Origin: Arthrobacter bussei
GTDB lineage: Bacteria > Actinomycetota > Actinomycetes > Actinomycetales > Micrococcaceae
Reading direction: 5' to 3'
DNA length: 64,000 bases
Assembly (NCBI RefSeq): GCF_009377195.2
Contig: NZ_VJXX01000001.1
Location: forward strand, 744,001-808,000
Part shown: positions 50,669 to 59,997 of the stretch, piece by piece
How the letters are laid out: each line of letters begins with the position of its first letter
Position numbering within the stretch: position 1 is the stretch's first letter
The notes under the pieces: model-generated
Seen by the model: only the letters and a program-made list of their open reading frames with translations
Databases searched by the model: none
Told to the model about the DNA's origin: nothing
Program-made: the position numbers and the translations under genes

Positions 50669-50831
50669 GGTGGCGGTGCTCCTTCAGTGGTGCCGGAGGT
50701 GTGGAGCAGAACGTGCCCGGAACCGGTGTTCCGGTCCCCGGCCTCCGAGCCGGGGGTGTCCGTCCCCTGGGGGACGCTGTTCTGCCGTTGAATGTACTTC
50801 TACGCGCGGGAAGAACCTCGGGGGGAGGTTC

Positions 50832-50945
50832 TCAGCCCTGGCGCTGCTTGTGGCGCGGGTTCTCGCAGATGACGAGAACGTTGCCCTTGCGGCGAACCAC
50901 CTGGCACTTCTCGCAGATCCGCTTCACGCTCGGGTTGACCTTCAT
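50832..50945 (-). CDS. rpmJ: 50S ribosomal protein L36
   Basis: 37 residues, [20 protein letters not shown] then [16 protein letters not shown]. Cys11, Cys14, Cys27 and His32 give the C+ zinc-binding form. 21 bp after infA, same strand. Confidence 0.95.
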   Translation of the reverse strand: MKVNPSVKRICEKCQVVRRKGNVLVICENPRHKQRQG

Positions 50946-50966
50946 GGTTTTCCTTCGAGTTGATTC

Positions 50967-51188
50967 TTATTTGTAGCGGTAGACGATACGGCCCCGGGTG
51001 AGGTCGTACGGGCTGAGTTCCACTACGACCCGGTCCTCAGGAAGGATTCGGATGTAGTGCTGGCGCATCTTTCCCGAGATGTGGGCGAGAACAATGTGAC
51101 CGTTGGCCAACTCAACGCGGAACATCGCATTGGGCAGCGCCTCGTTCACAGTGCCTTCAATCTCAATGACACCGTCTTTCTTGGCCAT
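50967..51188 (-). CDS. infA: Translation initiation factor IF-1
   Basis: 73 residues, single OB fold: [71 protein letters not shown]. First gene of infA-rpmJ-rpsM-rpsK-rpoA-rplQ-truA. A terminator-like hairpin lies between map and infA, so infA probably has its own promoter (51189-51394). Confidence 0.97.
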   Translation of the reverse strand: MAKKDGVIEIEGTVNEALPNAMFRVELANGHIVLAHISGKMRQHYIRILPEDRVVVELSPYDLTRGRIVYRYK

Positions 51189-51394
51189 ATCCTCCGCTAA
51201 CGTCGATGCCCACCACTTGCACGGTGGACGGGTTTGGGGTTTTGATTGTCAGACCCGCGGGGAGCCTGAGCTCGTCCCGCAGGATGGTCTCCGGGGCCCG
51301 TTGGGCACGAAAAGCAGAGACAACCAACAGACGACTCTACTCCATCGTCCGCGAATGGTTAAATCGCGCCCCGGTCCTGCGCTCCGGACGACGA

Positions 51395-51420
51395 AGGCCC
51401 TGCAGCGGGCTGCAGGGCCT
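51395..51420 (-). terminator. Hairpin after map
   Basis: Perfect 11-bp stem AGGCCCTGCAG / CTGCAGGGCCT with a 4-base loop, about 50 bp beyond the map stop codon on the minus strand. No T-run. Confidence 0.65.
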
Positions 51421-51471
51421 GACGGGATGAGCGGCGGAAGGATCGGGCCGTGCGGGAGCGCGGCCGTTGCC

Positions 51472-52299
51472 TCACACGTGCAGGGGAGCCGGAGTGACGC
51501 CGAGCGGTTCCAGCCGCGAGGCTCCCCCGTCCGGCGCGGACAGCACCCAGATGCCGCCGTCGTGCACGGCGACGCTGTGCTCCCACTGGGAGGCGCGCTT
51601 GCCGTCCGTCGTCACGACCGTCCAGTCGTCGTCGAGCACCGCGGTCTGCAGCCCGCCCTGCACGAGCATCGGCTCGATGGCGAGGCACAGGCCCGGCCGG
51701 ACCTTCGGCCCGCGATTCGAGCTCCTGTAGTTGAGCACGTCCGGCGCCTGGTGCATCTGGGTGCCGATCCCGTGCCCCACGTAGTCCTCGAGGATGCCGA
51801 GTGCCGGCCCCGGGACGGACGAGACGTAGTCGTCGATCGCGGCACCGATGTCACCGACGAACCGCCCGGAGGCGAGCGCTGCGATACCCCGCCACATTGC
51901 GTCCTCGGTGATCCGGGACAACCGGACGTCCTCCGGCCGCGGCGTCCCGGCGATCACGGTGCGCGCCGAGTCGGAGTGCCAGCCCCTGACGACCGCGCCG
52001 CCGTCGATCGAGATGATGTCGCCGTCCTGCAGCGCGTATCCGCCGGGGATGCCGTGGACCACCTCGTGGTTCACCGAGGTGCAGATGCTGGCCGGGAAGC
52101 CGTGGTACCCGAGGAAGTTCGATGTCGCGCCCTCCTCCTGGAGGACAGCCTCGAACACCCCGTTGAGCTCCGCCGTGGTCACACCGACCCGCACGGCAGC
52201 CACTGCCTCGTCGAGCGCCCTGGAAAGCACCAGGCCGGCATCGCGCATCACGAGCATCTGCTCGTTGGTCTTGTACTCGACCTTCGGCTGACGGAACAT
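51472..52299 (-). CDS. map: Methionine aminopeptidase type I
   Basis: 275 residues. Metal ligands visible: Asp in ISIDGGAVVRGWHSDSART (two Asp, about 104 and 115), His in YVGHGIGTQMHQAPDV, and Glu in GLCLAIEPMLVQGG and HSVAVHD region. It removes N-terminal methionine from new proteins. Six bp after adk in the same transcript. Confidence 0.95.
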   Translation of the reverse strand: MFRQPKVEYKTNEQMLVMRDAGLVLSRALDEAVAAVRVGVTTAELNGVFEAVLQEEGATSNFLGYHGFPASICTSVNHEVVHGIPGGYALQDGDIISIDGGAVVRGWHSDSARTVIAGTPRPEDVRLSRITEDAMWRGIAALASGRFVGDIGAAIDDYVSSVPGPALGILEDYVGHGIGTQMHQAPDVLNYRSSNRGPKVRPGLCLAIEPMLVQGGLQTAVLDDDWTVVTTDGKRASQWEHSVAVHDGGIWVLSAPDGGASRLEPLGVTPAPLHV

Positions 52300-52305
52300 G
52301 CGGTC

Positions 52306-52878
52306 CTAGCTCGCGACCTTGAGTGCCGCCATGACGCGCTCGGTGACTTCGTCGATCGAGCCGATACCGTTCACTTTCGTCACGATCCCCCGCTCGTCGT
52401 ACCTCGACACGACGGCCTCGGTCTGATCGTGGTAGAGCCCGAGGCGATGGCGGATCACCCGCTCGTTGTCGTCCGACCGTCCGTCGAGCTTCGCCCGTCC
52501 GAGGAGCCTCTTGACCAGTTCCTCGTCATCGGCCGTGAGCTGGAGGACGACGTCGAGATCCAGCTCGTTCTCCCGCAGGATGTCGTCGAGCTCCGTCACC
52601 TGGGCGGCGGTGCGCGGGTACCCGTCGAGGAGGAAGCCCTCCTGGACGTCGTCAGCTGCCAGCCGGTCCCGCACCATGCTGTTCGTGACGCTGTCGGGGA
52701 CGAAGTCCCCGGCGTCCATGAACTTCTTCGCCTCGAGCCCCAGCGGGGTCTCGCGCTTCACGTTGTCGCGGAAGATGTCCCCGGTCGAGATCGCCACGAC
52801 GGCGAGACGCTCCGAGATGCGGGCCGCCTGTGTTCCCTTGCCGGAACCCGGAGGACCGATGATGAGCATTCTCGTCAA
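52306..52878 (-). CDS. adk: Adenylate kinase
   Basis: 190 residues, short form without the LID zinc domain, as usual in actinobacteria. Walker A GPPGSGKGTQAARISERL; NMP-site ISTGDIFRDNVKRETPLG; GFLLDGYPRTAAQ; LID DGRSDDNERVIRHRL. TTG 52878 is chosen since it overlaps the secY stop by 4 nt (TTGA) and has GAAGGG upstream; ATG 52869 is the alternative. Confidence 0.95.
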   Translation of the reverse strand: MTRMLIIGPPGSGKGTQAARISERLAVVAISTGDIFRDNVKRETPLGLEAKKFMDAGDFVPDSVTNSMVRDRLAADDVQEGFLLDGYPRTAAQVTELDDILRENELDLDVVLQLTADDEELVKRLLGRAKLDGRSDDNERVIRHRLGLYHDQTEAVVSRYDERGIVTKVNGIGSIDEVTERVMAALKVAS

Positions 52879-54185
52879 CGCAACAACCCTTCGTAGTGAC
52901 GCTGCTGGAGCTGCGCGTCGATCTGCTTGACGGTCTCCAGCCCCACGCCCACCATGATCAGGATCGACGTACCGCCGAAGGGGAAGTTCTGGTTGGCGCC
53001 GATCGCCACGAGGGCGATCAGCGGGATGAGCGCCACGAGACCGAGGTAGATGGCGCCCGGCAGGGTGATGCGGGACAGTACGTATTGCAGGTACTCGGCG
53101 GTGGGCCGGCCTGCGCGGATGCCCGGGATGAAGCCGCCGTACTTCTTCATGTTGTCGGAGACCTCGTCCGGGTTGAACGTGATGGCGACGTAGAAGTACG
53201 TGAAGAAGACGATCAGCAGGAAGTACATCGCCATGTAGAGGGGGTGGTCCCCACTGGTGAGGTACGTGGTGATCCAGTTGACCCAGTCGGCCGGAGGCGT
53301 TCCGTCCTGCGGCGTGTTGAACTGCGCGATCAGGCTCGGCAGGTACAGCATCGACGACGCGAAGATGACCGGGATGACACCAGCCATGTTGACCTTGATG
53401 GGGATGTACGTGCTGCTGCCGCCGAGGGTGCGGCGGCCGACCATGCGCTTGGCGTACTGGACCGGGATACGGCGCTGCGACTGCTCCACGAAGATCACGA
53501 GGGCGACGACGACGACGCCCATAAGGAGCACGAAGGCGAACACGGTGGCACCCTGGGTGCGGAAGATCTCGCCCAGCGAGGTCGGGAACCCGGCCGCGAT
53601 CGCGGTGAAGATGAGCAGCGACATGCCGTTGCCGACGCCGCGCTCGGTGATGAGCTCGCCCATCCACATGATGAGGCCGGTGCCGGCCGTCAGGGTGATG
53701 ATGAGCAGGATGATCGTGATGAGCGAATCGTCCGGGATCAGCGGGACGGGACAGTTGCCGAGCAACGCCCCCGAGCGCGCGAGCGAGACGAGAGTCGTGG
53801 CGTTCAGGAGACCGAGGGCGATCGTCAGGTAGCGCGTGTACTGGGTCAGCTTGGACTGGCCCTGGGCGCCTTCCTGGTGCAGCTCCTGGAAACGGGGGAT
53901 GACCACCCGGAGGAGCTGGGTGATGATGCTCGCGGTGATGTACGGCATGATGCCCAGCGCGAAGATCGAGACCTGCAGGAGGGCTCCACCGCTGAAGAGG
54001 TTGACGAACTGGTACAGGCCGCCGTCGGTGTTGCCGAGGTCCAGGCACTGCTGGACGTTGCCGTAGTCGACTCCCGGGGCGGGGATGAAGGCCCCGAGGC
54101 GGAAGATGGTGATGATTCCCAGCGTGAACAACAGCTTGCGCCGCAAGTCTGGCGTCCGGAATGCCCGGCCAATAGCGCTAAGCAA
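52875..54185 (-). CDS. secY: Protein translocase subunit SecY
   Basis: 436 residues, ten transmembrane helices. The start LLSAIGRAFRTPDLRRKLLF is typical; TTG 54185 has AGGAGG four bases upstream. Plug region after helix 1, TGLIMWMGELITERGVGNGM, VEQSQRRIPVQYAKRMVGRR and the cytoplasmic loop GGFIPGIRAGRPTAEYLQYV are conserved. A strong terminator lies between rplO and secY, so secY-adk-map appear to be a separate unit. Confidence 0.97.
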   Translation of the reverse strand: MLSAIGRAFRTPDLRRKLLFTLGIITIFRLGAFIPAPGVDYGNVQQCLDLGNTDGGLYQFVNLFSGGALLQVSIFALGIMPYITASIITQLLRVVIPRFQELHQEGAQGQSKLTQYTRYLTIALGLLNATTLVSLARSGALLGNCPVPLIPDDSLITIILLIITLTAGTGLIMWMGELITERGVGNGMSLLIFTAIAAGFPTSLGEIFRTQGATVFAFVLLMGVVVVALVIFVEQSQRRIPVQYAKRMVGRRTLGGSSTYIPIKVNMAGVIPVIFASSMLYLPSLIAQFNTPQDGTPPADWVNWITTYLTSGDHPLYMAMYFLLIVFFTYFYVAITFNPDEVSDNMKKYGGFIPGIRAGRPTAEYLQYVLSRITLPGAIYLGLVALIPLIALVAIGANQNFPFGGTSILIMVGVGLETVKQIDAQLQQRHYEGLLR

Positions 54186-54294
54186 GCGTCCTCCTGAAGG
54201 TCTGTTGGTCCTGTGGCGGACCGTGCACAACAACCGAGTCTAACGGTTGGTCGCCGGCGCGAGACACACGCCGGCCCTGGGGTGGCCGGAGCCG

Positions 54295-54340
54295 AAAAAA
54301 GACTCCTGGTGGGCCGATTCGGTCCTGCCCACCAGAAGTC
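54295..54340 (-). terminator. Rho-independent terminator between rplO and secY
   Basis: On the minus strand a 14-bp stem with one mismatch (54327-54340 with 54301-54314), 12-base loop, then six T (54295-54300). It is the only hairpin in the window with a clear T-run, 70 bp beyond the rplO stop. Confidence 0.85.
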
Positions 54341-54368
54341 TAGTTCCTCAGTGCTGTCGATCACAGCC

Positions 54369-54400
54369 GACCCCTCCCCCGAGACACGGGGAAGGGGTCG
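54369..54400 (-). terminator. Additional hairpin after rplO
   Basis: CGACCCCT (54369) pairs with AGGGGTCG (54393-54400), with further C/G pairing inside. It begins 10 bp after the rplO stop, ahead of the stronger terminator. Confidence 0.5.
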
Positions 54401-54409
54401 GTCAGTGGC

Positions 54410-54898
54410 CTACAGTTCGGTGACGGTTCCGCCCGCAGCGACGATCTTCTCTGCCGCTGAGGCGGAGAAGGCGTCGGCCGAGACGTTCACGGCTACCGTG
54501 ATCTCGCCCGTACCCAGCACCTTGACGGGCTGGTTCTTGCGGACCGCACCGTTCGCCACCAGGCTGTCCACCGTGACGTCGCCGCCGGCGGGGTACAGCT
54601 CGGACAGCTTGTCCAGGTTGACGACCTGGAACTCCACGCGGAACGGGTTCTTGAAGCCGCGCAGCTTCGGAAGGCGCATGTGCAGGGGCAGCTGGCCACC
54701 CGCGAATCCTGCCTTCACCTGGTAGCGCGCTGCGGTTCCCTTGGTTCCACGGCCGGCAGTCTTACCCTTCGAACCCTCACCACGGCCGACACGGGTCTTC
54801 GCCGTCTTGGCACCCGGGGCGGGACGCAGGTGGTGGACCTTGAGGGCGTGGACGCGCTCCTCGCTGGCGGCCGGAGCCGCAGTGTTCTTCTCTGCCAT
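54410..54898 (-). CDS. rplO: 50S ribosomal protein L15
   Basis: 162 residues. [40 protein letters not shown], and [20 protein letters not shown] are standard; the C-terminal half has [20 protein letters not shown]. Start overlaps the rpmD stop by one base. Last gene of the spc transcript, with two hairpins after it. Confidence 0.97.
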   Translation of the reverse strand: MAEKNTAAPAASEERVHALKVHHLRPAPGAKTAKTRVGRGEGSKGKTAGRGTKGTAARYQVKAGFAGGQLPLHMRLPKLRGFKNPFRVEFQVVNLDKLSELYPAGGDVTVDSLVANGAVRKNQPVKVLGTGEITVAVNVSADAFSASAAEKIVAAGGTVTEL

Positions 54899-55116
54899 TA
54901 GTTGGCCTCCTCAACCTTCAAGAGGTGCGGAACCGTGTTGACCATGCCGACGGTGACGGCATCCGCTTCACGGACCACGGTGTGGCCGATCCGCTTGAGG
55001 CCGAGCGACCGCAGCGTGTCGCGCTGGTTCTGCTTGCCGCCGATGGCGGACTTGATCTGTGTGATCGAGAGCTGCTTGGTGCTCACGACTACGCGCTTCG
55101 GAGTGATGGCGGTCAT
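54898..55116 (-). CDS. rpmD: 50S ribosomal protein L30
   Basis: 72 residues: [40 protein letters not shown] and [16 protein letters not shown]. About ten N-terminal residues extend beyond the E. coli protein. One-base overlap with the rpsE stop (TGATG). Confidence 0.96.
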   Translation of the reverse strand: MTAITPKRVVVSTKQLSITQIKSAIGGKQNQRDTLRSLGLKRIGHTVVREADAVTVGMVNTVPHLLKVEEAN

Positions 55117-55856
55117 CACGCACCTGCCTTCTGAGCTGCGATCGCGCGCAGCATCTGGTGGGATGCGACCTCGTCGAGGGGCAGGCCGCGGCGGGCCGCG
55201 ACTGCCTGGGGCTCTTCGAGGCGCTTCAGGGCATCGACGGTCGCGTGAACGATGTTGATGGCGTTCGCCGAACCGAGCGACTTCGAGAGGACGTCGTGGA
55301 TGCCGACGCACTCGAGCACGGCACGCACCGGACCACCGGCGATCACACCGGTACCCGGGGACGCGGGACGGAGCAGCACGACGCCGGCTGCGGCCTCGCC
55401 CTGCACCAGGTGCGGGACGGTGCCACCGATCCGCGGAACGCGGAACATCGTCTTCTTGGCTTCCTCGACGGCCTTCTGGATGGCGGAGGGAACTTCCTTC
55501 GCCTTTCCGTAACCGACGCCGACCATGCCGTTGCCGTCACCGACCACCACGAGGGCGGTGAAGCTGAAGCGACGGCCGCCCTTGACGACCTTCGCGACGC
55601 GGTTGATGGTGACGACGCGTTCGATGAACTTGTCCTTGTCGTCGTTCCGACCGCCGTCACGGCCGCCACGGCCGCCGCGCTCGCCACCGCGGGCGTTGCC
55701 GCCGCGCTGGTCACCGCCGCGCGAGTTGCCCCGCGCGTTGGAGCGGTTGGCGTCAGCCGACGCGGTGTCGGTTGCGCCTGCAGCCGGAGCTTCGGCCGCG
55801 GGCTGCTCTGTAGCCGTATTCAATGGGGCTTCCTTTGCCTTGGTTTCCTCGGTCAC
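55116..55856 (-). CDS. rpsE: 30S ribosomal protein S5 with RGG-rich N-terminus
   Basis: 246 residues, about 80 longer than E. coli S5. The core starts near [20 protein letters not shown] and has [39 protein letters not shown] and [20 protein letters not shown]. Residues 1-35 are Ala/Glu/Thr-rich, and 38-72 contain repeated RGG/RGGD motifs ([16 protein letters not shown]). Overlaps rplR by 4 bp. The RGG stretch may bind RNA; role unknown. Confidence 0.96.
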   Translation of the reverse strand: MTEETKAKEAPLNTATEQPAAEAPAAGATDTASADANRSNARGNSRGGDQRGGNARGGERGGRGGRDGGRNDDKDKFIERVVTINRVAKVVKGGRRFSFTALVVVGDGNGMVGVGYGKAKEVPSAIQKAVEEAKKTMFRVPRIGGTVPHLVQGEAAAGVVLLRPASPGTGVIAGGPVRAVLECVGIHDVLSKSLGSANAINIVHATVDALKRLEEPQAVAARRGLPLDEVASHQMLRAIAAQKAGA

Positions 55857-56236
55857 AGTGACAGCCCACCTTCACGTGCACCGTCTGCGATGGCTGCAAC
55901 CCGACCGTGGTACTTATTGCCACCACGGTCGAAGACGACGGCCTCGACGCCTGCAGCCATGGCCCGTGCCGCGACGAGCTCGCCGACGCGCTTGGCCTTG
56001 GCGGTCTTGTCACCGTCGAAGGACCGGAGGTCCGCTTCGAGGGTGGATGCCGAGGCGACGGTCATGCCCTTGGTGTCGTCGACGACCTGCACGAATACGT
56101 GGCGGGCCGAACGGTTGACGACCAGGCGCGGACGCACGGCCGTGCCCGAGACGCGCTTGCGTACACGGAGGTGGCGACGTCCGCGCGAGGCGGACTTGCT
56201 CTTCGAGCTGCGCTTCTTGTTGATGCTCAGACCCAT
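55853..56236 (-). CDS. rplR: 50S ribosomal protein L18
   Basis: 127 residues: [60 protein letters not shown] and AREGGLSL at the end. Binds 5S rRNA. 4-bp overlap with rpsE, 2-bp gap to rplF. Confidence 0.97.
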   Translation of the reverse strand: MGLSINKKRSSKSKSASRGRRHLRVRKRVSGTAVRPRLVVNRSARHVFVQVVDDTKGMTVASASTLEADLRSFDGDKTAKAKRVGELVAARAMAAGVEAVVFDRGGNKYHGRVAAIADGAREGGLSL

Positions 56237-56238
56237 GG

Positions 56239-56775
56239 TTACTTACCAGCCTTTCCGACCTTGCGGCGGATGATCTCGCCTGCGTAGCGGATGCCCTTGC
56301 CCTTGTACGGGTCAGGCTTGCGCAGCTTGCGGATGGTTGCAGCGACCTCGCCGACCTGCTGCTTGTTGATGCCCGCGACCGAGAGCTTGGTGGGGCTGTC
56401 CACGGTCAGGGTGATGCCCTCGGGAGCCTTGACGGCGACCGGGTGGCTGTAGCCCAGGGCGAACTCGAGGTCACTGCCCTTCGCCTGCACGCGGTAACCG
56501 GTGCCGACGATCTCGAGGTTCTTCTTGTAGCCCTCGGTGACTCCGACGATCATGTTGGAGATCAGCGTGCGCGTCAGGCCGTGCAGCGAGCGCGACTCGC
56601 GCTCGTCGTTCGGCCGGGAGACGGTGAGGATCCCGCCGTCGAGGGTGACCTCGATGGGGCTGGGCACCCTGTGGCTCAGTTCGCCCTTGGCGGCCTTGAC
56701 CGAGACGACGTTGCCGTCGACCGTGATGTCGACACCGGCAGGAACGGTGATGGGGAGACGTCCAATACGTGACAT
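56239..56775 (-). CDS. rplF: 50S ribosomal protein L6
   Basis: 178 residues. [20 protein letters not shown], the repeated fold with [20 protein letters not shown], and the C-terminal [21 protein letters not shown] motif (here [20 protein letters not shown]). Standard length. spc operon. Confidence 0.97.
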   Translation of the reverse strand: MSRIGRLPITVPAGVDITVDGNVVSVKAAKGELSHRVPSPIEVTLDGGILTVSRPNDERESRSLHGLTRTLISNMIVGVTEGYKKNLEIVGTGYRVQAKGSDLEFALGYSHPVAVKAPEGITLTVDSPTKLSVAGINKQQVGEVAATIRKLRKPDPYKGKGIRYAGEIIRRKVGKAGK

Positions 56776-56793
56776 GTTCTGTTCCCTTTCCCG

Positions 56794-57192
56794 TTACCAG
56801 ACGTAGGCGAGGACTTCCCCACCTACACCCTTCTTGGATGCCTGGCGGTCCGTGAGCAGACCGGAGGACGTGGACAGGATGGCGATACCGAGTCCGCCGA
56901 GCACGTGCGGCAGGTTGGTGGACTTGGCGTACACGCGGAGGCCGGGCTTGGAGATGCGGCGGATGCCGGCGATGGAGCGCTGGCGGTCCGGGCCGAACTT
57001 GAGGTCGATGGTCAGCTTTTTGCCGACCTCCGCTTCCTCTTCCTTCCAGCCGGCGATGTAGCCCTCGGCCTTCAGGATGTCCGCGACGCGGGCCTTCAGC
57101 TTGCTGTACGGCATGGACACGGAGTCGTGGTAAGCCGAGTTGGCGTTGCGCAGACGCGTGAGCATGTCTGCGACAGGATCTGTCATTGTCAT
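56794..57192 (-). CDS. rpsH: 30S ribosomal protein S8
   Basis: 132 residues from ATG 57192 ([20 protein letters not shown]). [20 protein letters not shown] and the C-terminal [20 protein letters not shown] are typical. Between rplE and rpsH (57193-57279) there is no rpsN gene; only 87 bp separate them. Confidence 0.97.
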   Translation of the reverse strand: MTMTDPVADMLTRLRNANSAYHDSVSMPYSKLKARVADILKAEGYIAGWKEEEAEVGKKLTIDLKFGPDRQRSIAGIRRISKPGLRVYAKSTNLPHVLGGLGIAILSTSSGLLTDRQASKKGVGGEVLAYVW

Positions 57193-57279
57193 GTGGGCTC
57201 TTGCCCTTCCTCGAAACGGTTTCCGGTCTCCGACCAGCACTCAGGGTGCCGGCTGGAGCGGACCTGCAACGTAGTTAGA

Positions 57280-57855
57280 TTAATCTTCGGATTTGAAGGG
57301 GAAGCCAAGCGCCTTGAGGAGCGCGCGGCCCTCGGCGTCGGTCTTGGCGGTGGTGACGACGGTGATGTCCATGCCACGTACACGGTCGATACGGTCCTGG
57401 TCGATCTCGTGGAACATGGACTGCTCCGTGAGGCCGAAGGTGTAGTTGCCGTTGCCGTCGAACTGCTTGCCGTTGAGGCCGCGGAAGTCGCGGATACGGG
57501 GCAGTGCGAGGGAGATGAGGCGGTCCGTGAATTCCCACATGCGGTCTCCACGCAGGGTCGCGTGTGCACCGATGGGCATTCCTTCACGGAGCTTGAACTG
57601 CGCGATGGACTTCCGGGCCTTGGTGACCTGGGGCTTCTGGCCCGTGATCGCCGTGAGGTCCTTGACGGCCCCGTCGATCAGCTTGGAGTCCTTGGCGGCG
57701 TCACCGACACCCATGTTCACGACGACCTTGACCAGGCGGGGGACCTGGTTCACGTTGGAGTAGTTGAACTGCTCCTGCAGGGTCGCCTTGATCTCGGCCG
57801 CGTAGCGGGCCTTGAGACGGGGAAGAACCTTGGTCTCTGTGGTCTCGACAGTCAT
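57280..57855 (-). CDS. rplE: 50S ribosomal protein L5
   Basis: 191 residues: [24 protein letters not shown] start ([17 protein letters not shown]), [40 protein letters not shown] and [20 protein letters not shown]. Binds 5S rRNA. One-base overlap with rplX stop (TAATG). Confidence 0.97.
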   Translation of the reverse strand: MTVETTETKVLPRLKARYAAEIKATLQEQFNYSNVNQVPRLVKVVVNMGVGDAAKDSKLIDGAVKDLTAITGQKPQVTKARKSIAQFKLREGMPIGAHATLRGDRMWEFTDRLISLALPRIRDFRGLNGKQFDGNGNYTFGLTEQSMFHEIDQDRIDRVRGMDITVVTTAKTDAEGRALLKALGFPFKSED

Positions 57856-58229
57856 TACAGATCCTTCCCTGATGACTTGGCGATGCGGACGCGGACAACG
57901 CGCTCACGGCCGTCGCGCTCGACGGTCTCGGTGCGGTATCCGATGCGCGTCGGCTTCTTGGTCTCGGGATCGACGACGGCCACGTTGCTGATGTGCACCG
58001 GCGCCTCGACGACCTCGATGCCACCGGTCTTGGTGCCGCGCTGCGACTGCCCGACCTTGGTGTGCTTGGTGATCCGGTTGATGCCTTCCACGAGGACGCG
58101 GTTGGACTCGGGGAACACCTTGAGGACCTTGCCCTGCTTGCCGCGGTCTCCACCGCGCTCCTGCTTGGCCCCGGTGATGACCTGCACGAGGTCACCCTTC
58201 TTGATCTTGAGCTTTGTCTTCTGTGCCAT
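57855..58229 (-). CDS. rplX: 50S ribosomal protein L24
   Basis: 124 residues. [60 protein letters not shown] and KKPTRIGYR. Slightly longer than E. coli L24. 3-bp gap after rplN. Confidence 0.97.
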   Translation of the reverse strand: MAQKTKLKIKKGDLVQVITGAKQERGGDRGKQGKVLKVFPESNRVLVEGINRITKHTKVGQSQRGTKTGGIEVVEAPVHISNVAVVDPETKKPTRIGYRTETVERDGRERVVRVRIAKSSGKDL

Positions 58230-58232
58230 GGA

Positions 58233-58601
58233 CTACAGCACCTCCGGCGCCAGCGAGATGATCTTCATGAAACGCTTGTCGCGGAGCTCGCGACCGACAG
58301 GGCCGAAGATACGGGTACCGCGGGGGTCGCCGTCGTTCTTCAGGATCACTGCTGCGTTCTCGTCGAACTTGATGTAGGAACCGTCCGCACGGCGGCGTTC
58401 CTTCTTGGTGCGGACGATGACCGCCTTGACGACGTCGCCCTTCTTGACGTTTCCGCCCGGGATGGCGTCCTTCACCGTGGCGACGATGACGTCGCCGATG
58501 CCTGCGTAGCGGCGCCCGGATCCTCCGAGAACGCGGATGGTCAAGATTTCCTTGGCCCCCGTGTTGTCGGCGACCTTTAGCCGCGACTCCTGCTGAATCA
58601 C
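58233..58601 (-). CDS. rplN: 50S ribosomal protein L14
   Basis: 122 residues: [60 protein letters not shown], and [20 protein letters not shown]. First gene of the spc transcript: 324 bp separate it from rpsQ and a hairpin lies in between, so it should have its own promoter. Confidence 0.97.
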   Translation of the reverse strand: MIQQESRLKVADNTGAKEILTIRVLGGSGRRYAGIGDVIVATVKDAIPGGNVKKGDVVKAVIVRTKKERRRADGSYIKFDENAAVILKNDGDPRGTRIFGPVGRELRDKRFMKIISLAPEVL

Positions 58602-58925
58602 TGATTACTCCTGTCGTCGCGCCGGTTCTCTCATCGAGCCTTGCGGAACGGATATGGGTGGGCCCCGAGATACTGGTCCTCACCACGCGTGCGCCTGGGC
58701 GCACGGTCCTGCAGGAAACCTGCATGGGGTGGTGAACAAGATCATCGGGCTTTTGCCTATTTGCCCGGTGTGAGGGTCACCCGCGAGGGAACCTCGTGAG
58801 GGCATGCGCCAACCCACCAGACAGACAAGATTCTTATCGTATCGCGAGAATGCCCCGGACACGAAATCGTGTCCGGGGCATTCCGGTTGGGAGCCGGCGG
58901 GCCGGTCCCTGGTCGTGCTCGGGTG
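58602..58925. other. 324-bp gap between S10 and spc operons
   Basis: No gene. It holds a perfect hairpin (58848-58883) near rpsQ and, closer to rplN, smaller inverted repeats including GTGCGCCTGGGCGCAC (58688-58703). A promoter for rplN is expected; ATACGATAAGAAT on the minus strand (about 58830) is a possible -10 region. Leader regulation is conceivable but unproven. Confidence 0.5.
58848..58883 (-). terminator. Hairpin after rpsQ
   Basis: Perfect 17-bp stem (58848-58864 with 58867-58883) with a 2-base apex, 43 bp beyond the rpsQ stop codon. No T-run follows on the minus strand. Confidence 0.7.
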
Positions 58926-59237
58926 CTACTTGGCCTTCTCGATGACCTCGACCAGGCGCCACCGCTTGGTGGCGGACAGCGGGCGGGTCTCGCTGATGAG
59001 GACCATGTCGCCGATGCCGGCGGTGTTGTTCTCGTCGTGCGCCTTGACCTTGGAGCTGCGGCGAAGCACCTTGCCGTACAGGGCGTGCTTCACGCGGTCC
59101 TCGACCTCGACCACGATGGTCTTCTCCATCTTGTCCGAGACGACGTAGCCACGACGTACCTTGCGGTAGCCGCGCGAGTCGGCGTCGTGCACGGCCTTCT
59201 CGGTTCCTACGGTCGTCTCGCTCTGCTGCTCACTCAT
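58926..59237 (-). CDS. rpsQ: 30S ribosomal protein S17
   Basis: 103 residues: [60 protein letters not shown], and [19 protein letters not shown]. About 20 extra N-terminal residues. Start overlaps rpmC by 4 bp. Last gene of the S10 transcript. Confidence 0.97.
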   Translation of the reverse strand: MSEQQSETTVGTEKAVHDADSRGYRKVRRGYVVSDKMEKTIVVEVEDRVKHALYGKVLRRSSKVKAHDENNTAGIGDMVLISETRPLSATKRWRLVEVIEKAK

Positions 59238-59578
59238 TTGGCGTCCTCCTCAGAAGCCTCGGTGCTCACGGAAGGTTCGTCCTTCGTGGCTGCCTTCTTG
59301 GCCTTCTTGGGCTTCTCCGCCTTCGCGGGCTTCGCTTCCTCGACGGGAGCGACGACCTCGGGACGGATACCCAGTTCGCGCTCACGCAGCACCGTGTAGA
59401 TGCGGGCGATGTCGCGCTTGACCGAGCGAAGGCGACCGTGGCTCTCCAGCTGGCCGGTGGCCGACTGGAATCGGAGGTTGAACAGCTCCTCCTTGGCCTT
59501 GCGCAGTTCTTCCACCAGACGGTCCTTGTCGAAGCCGTCCAGCTGGTCTGTTGCCAGTTCCTTTGAACCCAGAGCCAT
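59234..59578 (-). CDS. rpmC: 50S ribosomal protein L29 with Lys/Ala-rich tail
   Basis: 114 residues, almost twice the usual 63-70. The L29 core is residues 1-75 ([56 protein letters not shown]). The remaining 40 residues ([20 protein letters not shown] then an acidic Ser/Glu end) are low complexity. Tail role unknown. Confidence 0.96.
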   Translation of the reverse strand: MALGSKELATDQLDGFDKDRLVEELRKAKEELFNLRFQSATGQLESHGRLRSVKRDIARIYTVLRERELGIRPEVVAPVEEAKPAKAEKPKKAKKAATKDEPSVSTEASEEDAK

Positions 59579-59580
59579 AA

Positions 59581-59997
59581 CTATTCACCACCCTCACGAC
59601 GCACAATGCGTGCCTTCAACGGCAGCTTGTGGATCGCGAGGCGCAGGGCTTCGCGGGCTACCTCTTCGGAAACACCGGACAGTTCGAAGAGAACACGTCC
59701 TGGCTTGACGTTGGCCACCCACCACTCGGGCGAACCCTTACCGGAACCCATGCGGGTCTCGGCGGGCTTCTTGGTCAACGGGCGGTCCGGATAGATGTTG
59801 ATCCAGACCTTGCCGCCACGCTTGATGTGGCGGGTCATGGCGATACGAGCGGACTCGATCTGCCGGTTGGTGACGTATGCCGGGCTCAGCGCCTGGATAC
59901 CCCACTCGCCGAAGCTGACCTCGGTACCGCCCGTAGCAGCGCCCGAGCGACCCGGGTGGTGCTGCTTACGGAACTTCACTCGACGTGGGATAAGCAT
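59581..59997 (-). CDS. rplP: 50S ribosomal protein L16
   Basis: 138 residues: [60 protein letters not shown] and [20 protein letters not shown]. Start is adjacent to the rpsC stop. Standard length. Confidence 0.97.
   Translation of the reverse strand: MLIPRRVKFRKQHHPGRSGAATGGTEVSFGEWGIQALSPAYVTNRQIESARIAMTRHIKRGGKVWINIYPDRPLTKKPAETRMGSGKGSPEWWVANVKPGRVLFELSGVSEEVAREALRLAIHKLPLKARIVRREGGE

Noticed and set aside
50710-50776. Riboswitch or attenuator between rpmJ and rpsM
   Set aside because: GC-rich hairpins are present, but no known riboswitch pattern; could be simple spacer structure.
52896-54197. 433-codon plus-strand frame opposite secY
   Set aside because: SecY is certain; the frame is Asp/Glu/Arg/Gly-rich noise.
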